Source: Lathyrus oleraceus (Eukaryota > Streptophyta > Magnoliopsida > Fabales > Fabaceae). Taken from it: a stretch of 64,000 bases of DNA. The translations under genes were made by a program, and so were the position numbers. Below the pieces are notes generated by a model, which was given only the letters and a program-made list of their open reading frames with translations, had not been told where the DNA came from and did no database searches. This document shows, piece after piece, positions 25,101 to 34,740 of the stretch. The stretch is from NCBI RefSeq assembly GCF_024323335.1, contig NC_066581.1, positions 458,449,197-458,513,196 of the forward strand. The letters are read 5' to 3'. The first letter of the stretch is position 1; each line of letters starts with the position of its first letter.

Positions 25101-25819
25101 AGAAAAAGTACACACTCTTGTATTTTTTGACCAAGACAAGACTAATTTCATAAATGAGTTAAAATATATCAAAATTATAATTAAGTCTAATAAAAAAGAA
25201 AACAGAAAAATATATAACAAATATAAGAAGAAAGTATTAAAAAAAATCTAAAATAAAAAAAGTGAAAATATTCACATGTGCAAATTTTTACCTTCTTTTC
25301 GTCGCATAATATTTATACATTTTAATATCTCAAGATAAAATAATAAATAATAGAATGTAAATAATAGCTTTATCAAATTATTCATATTAATTATCATAAA
25401 TACAAAATGAATGATAATAATGTGAGTGTGATACACATAGCATAAGTTTGATGATAAAGTTAAAACATAAATAATTAACGTTGACAAATAAATTTAAAAT
25501 ACAAATTATCTTAAAGTATAAAAATAAGAAAAGTAAATTGTATTTAGTATAAATTTAAAATCAAATATGTTGGATTTAAAAAAATATTATAATTTATTTT
25601 GAAAAATATAAATTAACAATTAAATATAATAGGTAAGATATCTCAACTGATATATCTTAATTGAGTTAAATATATGTAAATTATTGATATTCGATTCAAT
25701 CTCTAACAACAATACTTCTTTATATTCTTTCTTATTCTAATACAAACAAATTATTGATCTTTATAAATTAATAAAAAAATACTTAAATATTGATCATTTA
25801 AAGACTAAATTTTTATCTG

Positions 25820-25821
<2 letters not shown>

Positions 25822-25878
<57 letters not shown>
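25822..25878. repeat. (TA)n microsatellite
   Basis: An uninterrupted TA run of about 57 bp. Confidence 0.95.
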
Positions 25879-25880
<2 letters not shown>

Positions 25881-27004
25881 GTTGTCTACATATTTTTTAC
25901 AAGGCATTCTGAATATATTTATTTTTTAACTTAAAGTTTTAATTTTAATTTATCTCATTTATGGAATTAATCTATTTATTTTGAACCTTTATTATATTTT
26001 TTATGCTGAAAATTGATGAGATATTTATATTTTTAATGACTTTTAACCTACTTTTTTATATATAAAGTTTCACAATTTTTTTTATTTCCTTCTCACACTT
26101 TTGTTTTGAAAATTGATATTATGTTCATTTTAAAATTTATAATTGTTTGTAAAAAATAATTTGTCGTGTTTTAGAAAATGACATAAAATTTAAAAATGAG
26201 CACATCATATTTTTTAAATAAAAAATACGACAAGGGACCTAAACTGCTTAATTTTAAAATAAAATTTAATTTTATAAATAAGAGTGTAATTAAGTCTTAT
26301 TTTTATTGATTAATAAGTAAAATTTTCTCACTATTTTAAATATAAGTTTCCCTATTAAATTACACATGTTTTACATAAATTTAGTATAACTAGTATAAAT
26401 TAAACCAATAAAAAATGTATTATTAAAAGAGATATTAATTTTATACGATGTAAAAAATAATATGATACCTATGATTAATTGACATTATAATTTTTTTTTT
26501 ACAAATAATGTTGTCTACATGTTTTTTTTACAAGGAATTTCGAATATATTTATTTTTAAACTCGATTGCAGTTTTAATTTTCATCTTTATCATTTATGAA
26601 ATTAGTCTATTTATTTTAAATTTAAATAATTTGATCCTTTATTATATTTTTTATACCAAAAATTGATGATATATTTATATTTTTAATGACTTGTAACCTA
26701 TTTTTTTAATATTTAAAGTTTTATAATTTTTTTATTTCCTTCTCACATTTTTATAAATATTAGTTTAATTAAATCTTATTTTTATTAATAAAAGTGTAAT
26801 TAACTCTTATTTTTATTAATTAACAATTAAATTTGTCTCACTGTTTTAAACATAAGTTTACCCACTAAATTACATATGATTTGCATAAATTTAGTATAAC
26901 TTATATAAATTTAAACCAATAGAATAAATGAATTATTAAAAAATATGTTAGTTTTATACGATTTAAAAATAATTATAATGCATTGACATTCTAAAATAGT
27001 TTAC

Positions 27005-27125
<121 letters not shown>

Positions 27126-27186
27126 CTTTTGAAAAAGACCTTAATTTTAATATATGTAAAAAGTTTTATAAAGTTAACTAGTAAAG

Positions 27187-27208
27187 GACCCGTGCGTTCG
27201 CACGGGTC
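27187..27208 (-). terminator. Helitron 3' hairpin (rolling-circle termination signal)
   Basis: Arms GACCCGTG and CACGGGTC pair perfectly, extendable by two more pairs to a TT loop. It is very GC-rich inside AT-rich DNA, and five bases separate it from the terminal CTAG. Confidence 0.85.
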
Positions 27209-27260
27209 GCGTAAGTGCAATAATTTATTTTAAAAAAATTCAAATATAATATATTTTTTT

Positions 27261-27263
<3 letters not shown>

Positions 27264-27324
<61 letters not shown>
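27264..27324. repeat. (TA)n microsatellite inside the Helitron 3' region
   Basis: An uninterrupted TA run about 55 bp inside the Helitron terminal hairpin. Confidence 0.95.
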
Positions 27325-27326
<2 letters not shown>

Positions 27327-28030
27327 TTGGATCAACGTACACAAATTTATTGCATAAGAGTTTTTTTTAATGTAATGGATGTTAAATGATCAATAAATGG
27401 GTTCAAAAAATTTTCACAAATAACTTTTTCCAGTTTGAGACATAATAAAGTAAAACATTATTAATTTATAGTAATATAATTTGCTTAATTTTTTTGTATA
27501 CTATATTAAGAAAATAATCAAAAAATATAATACAAAAATATTTTTATAATTTATTGATATATTGATATATAATAAACATTCCATTGTTAATGTTATGAAT
27601 AAACATTCCACTTATCATTGAGATTTTGGACATAAGAAATAAAAATATATTTATTTAATAATGGATGAAATTTTCCAATCTATTACTAATTTGAGGTATA
27701 AAAGCGCAAATATTAACCTTCATAATAAATGATTATTTAACCAAAATACATAAACCATGTAAAAGAAATACCAGAACCTAATTTGTTTTAAAATATAGTA
27801 ATGAATACTACCAAATGTTGAAATTAATTGCAATTGATACAGTAAGGTTTAATGCAACAAAAGATATTGAAACAAAAGGTTCACAATTTTAGTTAAAATT
27901 GTGAGAAATAAGTCCAGCAACAAAAATGATTTAACTTCGTACAATTCTTTGGTCCTTAAAAAACTGGGTTTATACAAAACCTGCCCGCAACCTTTTAGGA
28001 AGTGATGATTCAAAACCTGCTCGCAAGCTT

Positions 28031-28140
28031 AAAAAACTACAATAATAACTAATTTGATTTCAGGATATTGATTTCATTTTGGAATGATAAGATTGCAACA
28101 ACAATAAAATAACGGTAATATTTTTTAGTAGTATAAATAG
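28031..28140. repeat. 110-bp direct repeat, copy 1
   Basis: Matches 29574-29683 with about four differences, including AAAAAACTACAATAATAA at one end and TTAGTAGTATAAATAG at the other. The two copies flank the RPA-like fragment. Confidence 0.9.
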
Positions 28141-28256
28141 GTAATTTATTTTATCACATTTTTCAAAATATATAAATAAACAATGTTATATGATGGGATT
28201 CAGTGATGCAAAATATATAAATTTATCAAACACATAAGTTATGAAAACAATGCGCA

Positions 28257-28948
28257 TTACTTCAAATATTTCAGCACAACAGATACAACAACTTTCTTCC
28301 CCGGAGTGTTGGATTGGATATGGTTTATCTCACTAACAGCACCAATAATATCTACATTAAAGTAAGGTTCATTATTGAATGTGTTTGCAAATATATAAGT
28401 TATATAAGTTATAATAGAATTTAAATTACCTTCCAGTCTATCGGTTTTGCATTTGCCTTGAAGTATCTCACCAAAATCTTTAAAGAAATATCCTTTAGGT
28501 GGAATATTTTGAAGTTCGATTGCCTTCATTGTGGTACCACCAAGAAACACAAATTTTTTTGAATGATCACATACCTTCCACTGAAAATCATTGTTATAGA
28601 CACTGCCATTGTTTATAATGCAGGTCATATTCTCCTTAATGACCTCTTTCCATTTCAGTAAATGGTCATGACGAATAAGGACCTGAATCCGATCACCATA
28701 ACAAAATGAAAATAATCTTCTTTTTATATGTTATACAAAAAAGCATTTTGTTGTAATTACTAACTATCATACAAAAATCTATACTTAAAAAAAGAAAAAT
28801 AATTTACCAAGGAATCCATAATAATCATCTCCAAATGTTTAATACCCTTATTATTCACAACACTCCAAACATCCATTATTCGAACAGCAAGACGCCAAGT
28901 TTCTTTTGAGTCATTGATGTCTTTCACAGAATCAACCTTTCTACTCAT
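28257..28948 (-). pseudogene. RPA70-like (replication protein A large subunit) fragment carried by the Helitron
   Basis: RPA70 is a single-strand DNA binding subunit built of OB folds. Three minus-strand exon-like pieces can be read: 28948-28808 (starting MSRKVDSVKDINDSKETW), about 28697-28430 (GDRIQVLIRHDHLLKWK, then FQWKVCDHSKKFVF and IPPKGYFFKDFGEIL), and 28351 to about 28262 (GAVSEINH, GKKVVVSV). Donor GT is present after pieces one and two and acceptor AG before piece three. The acceptor before piece two reads AT instead of AG, so normal splicing looks lost. The sequence stops after the first part of the second OB-like segment, far short of a full RPA70. Such fragments are common in plant Helitrons. 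The family call rests on remembered sequence and should be checked by search. Confidence 0.7.
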
Positions 28949-28969
28949 TTTCACTGAAAAAAAATTCAA

Positions 28970-29573
28970 AAATTAATGTAACTGCAAATTTAGATGACTA
29001 TAAAATTACAAACCTAATAACCTGGAAAAAAAAAAGAGTATATAAATTTGATAGAGGTGTGTGGCAAAATGCTGAAAAAGATCCAACCTTTGATGTTACA
29101 CATATATAACATCGTTTTGATTGTATAATTATATGTTATTAAATTATAACTTTAAATTAAAAATAACTATTTAATATAGTTGATTAATATTAATTGAGTA
29201 ATTTAATATTATTGTTAATTTACCTACCAATTAATTATTATTATTGTTATTATTATTATTGATATTTACCCGCCATATATGATAAGAATATTTTTAAAAT
29301 TTAAATAGTATATTTATTATTTGATTTGATTTGATTTAATTGAGATCCAAACTCTATAAATTAAAATCGGTTACTTATTATGAACAATAATATAGGGTCA
29401 TTCCAATGTCAATCTATTATTAATTGAATTTTACATAGATGTAATTTTGCAATAACACGTTGGCATATTGAATCTTATACCGCTGTTATCCTTGCACTAA
29501 CATATTTTATTATTTCAACAGAATAATTATAGTAAATATTCATTTTGATTTCAAGTAACGATAATATTTGGCA
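28970..29573. other. AT-rich sequence with a (TTA)n stretch
   Basis: No gene seen. A short TTA/ATT microsatellite lies near 29228-29262. It is probably Helitron interior. Confidence 0.4.
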
Positions 29574-29683
29574 AAAAAACTACAATAATAATTAATTTGA
29601 TTTCAGAATATTGATTTCATTTTGGAATGATAAGATTGTAACAACAATAAAATAACGGTAATATTTTTTAGTAGTATAAATAG
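29574..29683. repeat. 110-bp direct repeat, copy 2
   Basis: Second copy of the repeat at 28031-28140, 1543 bp away in the same orientation, on the other side of the RPA-like fragment. Confidence 0.9.
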
Positions 29684-29825
29684 AATTTAGTACGAAATTA
29701 CTTATAGGAACATGAAAGTAGCTGTATTATGGATTGTAATTAGGTTAATTAAGTAGTTATGGTGGTAATTAACTTTTATATGTTAAAAGTAGATAAATCA
29801 CATGTATTTATATATTTGTATTAAT

Positions 29826-30103
29826 TACTACGTCTTAAAATAGGTATCATATTTGAAAAAAATGATTTATATTCAAATAAATATAACCTTTAGTTTTAAA
29901 GCAATTTTAAATTTTATCTTCTGATTTACTTTTTAATTAATACTCTATATTTATTATTATTTTATTTTATATTAATGATAATGAGAACACAATAAATAAA
30001 ATTTGGAAAAATTATCATTTTTTTATTTTATTTATTATATATTTTTTAATATGTATTAAAATATAAAATATAACACTTATCTTAGAACAAAGAGAATAAC
30101 AAT
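29826..30103. mobile_element. Candidate small MITE
   Basis: TACTACGTCTTAAAATAGGT at the left and, inverted, TATTCTCTTTGTTCTAAGAT at the right resemble the degenerate TACTCCGT...AAAATAAGTG ends common in small plant DNA transposons. The interior is AT-rich, about 280 bp in total. The terminal repeats are poor, so this is tentative. Confidence 0.45.
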
Positions 30104-30309
30104 TAAATTTATCTCACTTAAATATAATTTATTCGTTAAAGTTTTATATGAATTTAGTATAATATTTATAAATTTAAATCAGTAGAATAAATATATTAAA
30201 AAAATATTAATTTTTATACAATATTAAGAATTTTTTATCCAAATACCCCTAATTTTCAAAAAAAAACTCCCAAAATAACCCTGATTTCAAAAAAATTCTC
30301 AAACTACCC

Positions 30310-30493
30310 CACTTTTAAGAGGAGGCGTCAAACCAATTGGCGACAACTCCTAAAGTTAGAGAGGAGGCGTCAGTTGGATTGGTTAGGGCACATGATGCAG
30401 CCAATCCAACTGTCGCCCATGTGTTACTTTTGAGAGGAGGCGCCAATTGGTCTGGCGCCTCAGTGTGAAGTGCAATTTTTTTGTTATAAATAG
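30310..30493 (+). promoter_or_regulatory. GC-rich repeat and hairpin cluster followed by a TATA box
   Basis: Three imperfect GAGGAGGCG(T/C)C units precede TATAAATAG at 30485-30493. Two contain perfect inverted repeats: GTTGGATTGG (30373-30382) with CCAATCCAAC (30401-30410), and GAGGCGCCA (30437-30445) with TGGCGCCTC (30453-30461). An ATG follows 53 bp after the TATA box, at 30546. This looks like the promoter end of the mobile element that carries the transposase relic. Confidence 0.6.
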
Positions 30494-30545
30494 AGGTGTT
30501 TGTGTGTATCATTTTTCCACATCTCATTTCATCATTTTACAACAC

Positions 30546-30835
30546 ATGTTTGGTGTTCGTCGCCGCTATGGAAAGGTGATTTATTATAGAGATAAACCTC
30601 ATATGTTGATACTCTTCTGAAACATCACTACTTTCGAACAACTGAAGAGGGAGTTGGTTCGTTGGTTAGATGGAAAAATACCATAAGGGAAAAAATTAGA
30701 AGTATTGAGAGACTCGACAATATATTTGATTGAGTGCGAATCAAAACTGATAAGGATGCTAGGGAAATGATGTTTGGACGAGATGACATCAGTTTGATTG
30801 TTGTGATCAATTAGAAATATTATGTTTTAAGATTG
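30546..30835 (+). pseudogene. Small decayed reading frame downstream of the TATA box
   Basis: The frame starts MFGVRRRYGKVIYYRDKPHM, has a stop about 25 codons in, continues NITTFEQLKRELVRWLDG, and then shifts frame to RIKTDKDAREMMFGRDDISL. I recall similar short proteins from legume Mutator-like elements but cannot name a domain. It faces the transposase relic (30947-32713, minus strand) tail to tail, about 110 bp away. At least three disabling changes make it a pseudogene. Confidence 0.55.
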
Positions 30836-30946
30836 CTTATGTTGTAGTGATGTTTGATGTTAACCTTGTTGTAATAAAAAGTTAATGATATATAAAAATT
30901 GAAGGTTACAAAAATCCAAGGTTACAAAAAGATTATGGCGCAGATG

Positions 30947-32713
30947 TTACTCCTCGATTGGGACATTATTCTTATTGTGTCTTGGTTGACGACATATACT
31001 ATATAGTCTTATCATTTTATCAATCGTATCCATTTTTGTTCTAATACGCGCGCTATTTGACCGTCCTTTTTTCTTTCTACGCATCTCGTCGTTGTGCCAA
31101 ACTATGTCACCTTCATATGGAGGTCAGTATTCCTCCATTGGTAGCACTGAGAAGCTTTTGTTATACACATTCATGACGGTAATGGCCTTGTAAACATCAA
31201 ATAGATGGTTGTAAGTGTCCTGGCGAGTATGCGCGCATGCTGCAATGACATGGGAGCAAGGAATGCGGAAGGCTTGAAACTTTCCACAGTCACACCAACT
31301 TCTGTTTAGTTTGACAACATATGATAAATTTGGTCTCCCCTCATTGTGTTCCATTGTTTCCTGTACGCTGAAATTTTGCCTATGACGGTCAAAGATTGTT
31401 ACCGCGTGTGTGCTAGCTTTGATGCTCTCCTCTTTCATCACTTTCATGCAACACTCACTGAATATTTGCCCAGACATTAACACCGCACTCCATCTTTCAC
31501 CTCTGGTTGCGAAGGTAGAAGCCAACCTATAATAGGTTGATCTGACCAAGGCGGTTATTGGTAGATTTCTAATACCTTTGAATACACCGTTCATGCATTC
31601 CACAAGGTTTGTTGTCATGTGGCCCCATCGACAACCTCCGTCAAATTCCCTTGTCCACTACTCTAGTGGTATGTTATCCATCCATCTTCCTGCATCTTCA
31701 TTAGACAATCTAATTTCATCACGGTAATATTGAAATGACGGTTGAGTTAGAGCATACCCATCATTCACCACTTTCTTGCAAAGGTTCTTATCTTTGATTG
31801 CACGCATGAAGTTTTGTGCGATATGTCTAATGCAATAGACATGGGTAGAAGGAGGATCATGACATCTGTTGTCATGGTTATTGTAAGCACTCTCAATGAC
31901 AGAATGTCTATCAGAAATCAAACAAAGATTAGCTTATGGAGTCACATGTGTTCTGAGATGTCGAAAAAAGAAACCCCAACCACTAGTAGTTTCACCTTCA
32001 ACCAGAGCAAAGACAATGGGAAAGACATTGTTGTTGCCGTCTTGTGCAACCGCCATAAGCAAAGTACCCTTATATTTTCCATATAATCATGTTCCATCAA
32101 TTTGAATAATAGGTTTGCAGAATGCAAAACCTTTGATGCATGGGTCAAAGGCCCAAAAGAGACGGCGAAAGATTCTATTTCCAGCAACACAGGGTCCGTC
32201 TAGCGTAATTGCTGGCAATGTCTCCATAATTGCAACAGTTCCTGGTACGTATGTTTTTAGTGCCCATAAAAACCGTGACAATTCTTTGTATGAATCCTCC
32301 CAGTTGCCGAATACCTGTTCAACGACCTTTGTCCTCGCAATCCACGCTTTCTTGTAAGATGGAGTATAATTATATCTTGTTCTAATATGATATATTATTA
32401 TACTCACTTTCACTGATGGGTCTTTGTTAACAAGCGGCAATATGTCTTGACATATCAATGCAACGCATAATTTACGGTGATCTTGTTCAACGTTAGTTGC
32501 AATGCAACTATGAGGTGGGTCTATTGAAGCTATCTCCCAAGAGTCGCTTTTCTTTTTGTGAGACACAGCCAACCGAAACTTACAAAGGATGTTACGACAT
32601 TCGATGACATACCTTCTCGAATCAGTGTGTTTCATTGTGAAATCAGTAGAGTTATTCATGTGAAATTTTTTGATAGTTCGCACACATTCTTCTTTAGTGC
32701 GGAACATGTCTCC
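30947..32713 (-). pseudogene. Mutator-like (MULE) transposase, C-terminal portion, split by a retrotransposon
   Basis: One minus-strand frame runs from the insertion point to a TAA at 30947. It opens with the FRTKEECVRTIKKFH segment typical of the MULE N-terminal domain, then IDGT...LYGKYKG (start of the catalytic MULE domain), FPIAFALVEGE, CLISDRH and YCIRHIAQNF. The SWIM zinc finger (CDCGKFQAF...CSHVIAAC) lies near 31255-31300, and a worn CCHC-like tail (CRQPRHNKNN) comes at the end. Four in-frame stops occur, at 32087, 31934, 31658 and 31124, with no frameshift. A working enzyme would bind the element's terminal repeats and cut DNA; this copy cannot. The N-terminal part continues at 61894-62332. 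Confidence 0.9.
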
Positions 32714-34698
32714 TGTAACACCCTTCTAAAATAACCCAAATATTTAATTAAAACAACAAATATATATCAGAGTAGATATGCAATTAAGGGTGTCACACAA
32801 TCATTTCACACCATTCACCAAATAACTGTCATGCTCTTTTATTAATTCAAAACATAAAGCATTTGCACAATACGCAGCGGATAGAAATCAAATCAATCAT
32901 GCAAAACATGTAACACATTACATGTAAAATTATTCAACAAGGTAAAACATCCCGTCCCGATGTTACATCTATCAGAGCATGACCCACTAAGGAGACTACA
33001 CTAGACTCCAAGCACTAGCTTCTACTCAATCACTGCTCGTTACCTGAAAAATAGTTGTAAGGGTGAGTTCCTCAATCGATATAATAAGCATTATAAAATA
33101 TCATGTAATGCTAAGTAAATAACACATTAATCACCCTAATCATATCACACATTCGGTAACGGCACATCAACTCAAACATCATAATCATGCTCAACATAAA
33201 CATCAAAACACACGTATAATATTGGAACACATCCATTCATATTATACACAATACATACATTATGCAATGAGACTCCATGCATGCGGTACCGACTATTCGT
33301 GAACATATAGTTCACCTCACCGATCAAATCCAGATACGGCTACCAAGCCCACTAGTCCCACTCATTTGAGACCTAGTGACTCACTCACTAATTCCTCACC
33401 ACGGGAATTAGCTACCACCCCAAGGGCCATGCTATGCACGCTAATCACCTAGCATGCAAACATCAACAACAATCTACAATGATTTACTCACTAATTCCTC
33501 ACCATGGGAATTAGCTACCACCATAAAGGCCACAATATGCATGCTAATTCACCTAGCAATGCAACATCATCAACAACAATCCACAATGGACATATGCTCA
33601 CACTCTAAGCCATAAAACAGTCCATTCACCAACACATGCATAATATATACATTCACAACATTATGCATATTTTCACCCCTCATCAGCATATTTATCACAT
33701 AATCATATCATGTCATGCCAATTAATCAATCACAGTATTAGCACACTCTACTAATACCTATACTACTCAAAACAACGGGAAATAATCCCTACTATATCAC
33801 ATACCGATATAGGCCAACCATTAAATATGTACACAACATTTAAATACCAATTTTCCCACTTTTCAACAGTGTTAACCGGTTAACGCCCTGGGTTAACCGG
33901 TTAACGCAGACCAAAACACGCTTCCTGGCAAAACTTAACAGTGTTAACCGGTTAACGCCCTGGGTTAACCGGTTAACGCAGACAGAACAACAATTTCTCA
34001 GAAACCACAACAGTGTTAACCAGTTAACGCCCTGGGTTAACCGGTTAACGCAAGCAAAACAGCAATATTTTCACAGTTCATAACAGTGTTAACCGGTTAA
34101 CACCCTGGGTTAACCGGTTAACGCAAGACAGAAAGCTGTTCCTGCGCTAACACGAAGCAGAATGCAGAATTCTCCGCATTTTCCGCCGTTGGAGGACTTC
34201 CGGACCTCCGATTCCGTAAAACGCTATACGTTCGGGAAATTACATCTCACACAAATACAGATTCAATTACAGCTTTAACACAACTTATCCAACACAATTT
34301 TTCAGCATTCAACATCCCAATTAGGGTCAATTCAACGGTTTATCACTACCCATTACATGTTAACCCATAATACCCATTAAACGACGATAAACCCCCCTTA
34401 CCTGAGTTAATCCGGCGAATCTTTAAGCTTCAAGCTTTTCTCTTCTCCAACCTTCTTCCTCTTGCTCTGCCTCTTTGCCCTTTTCCTCTTTTCAGCCGCT
34501 TCTCTGCTTTTCACGTAAAACCCTCTTTACCAAAAATGAAACTCTTTTTTCCTTATTTCCAACTTATATATTTTCCAATAATTATTATTCCAATAATAAT
34601 AATAATAATAATCCAAAAATTCCAATTATTTAATTAAATTAATAAATATAATATTAACTTAAATTAAATAATTATCTTATTTTTATCGGGGTGTTACA
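32714..34698 (-). repeat. 3' LTR (left copy) of the chromovirus, 1985 bp
   Basis: Intact from TGTAACACCC to GGTGTTACA. It contains a ~104-bp tandem duplication (about 33386-33595, phrase CACTAATTCCTCACCA), a four-unit ~72-bp array of palindromes (33866-34133) and an (AAT)n run near 34592-34612. Confidence 0.95.
33866..34133. repeat. ~72-bp tandem repeat carrying paired 14-bp palindromes
   Basis: Each of four units has two GTTAACCGGTTAAC palindromes about 21 bp apart, separated by GCCCTGG: eight in total, two of which carry a single change in this LTR (ACCAGTT in one, AACACC after another). The same array is in the other LTR at 61057-61325. Confidence 0.93.
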
Positions 34699-34712
34699 AC
34701 TCTCCCCCACTA
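34699..34712 (-). other. Polypurine tract of the chromovirus
   Basis: The minus strand reads AGTGGGGGAGAGT directly before the LTR start TGTAACACCC. Confidence 0.88.
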
Positions 34713-34740
34713 AAAGAGTTTTCGTCCTCGAAAACATACC

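Larger units (their letters stand above)
27178..29683 (-). mobile_element. Helitron, minus strand; 3' end precise, 5' end not located
   Basis: On the minus strand a GC-rich hairpin (27187-27208) is followed by CCTTTA and CTAG ending at 27178, with T as the next base. This is the canonical Helitron 3' end (hairpin then CTRR, inserted before T). An RPA70-like gene fragment lies 1.1 kb inside on the same strand, as in many plant Helitrons. I see no Rep/helicase gene, so it is non-autonomous. The right limit is set at the end of a 110-bp direct repeat for want of a recognisable TC start. Confidence 0.7.

Noticed and set aside
33866..34133. Possible CRISPR-like array of palindromic repeats
   Set aside because: The repeats are palindromes in an LTR of a plant retrotransposon, with similar rather than unique spacers, and the same array is in the other LTR copy.
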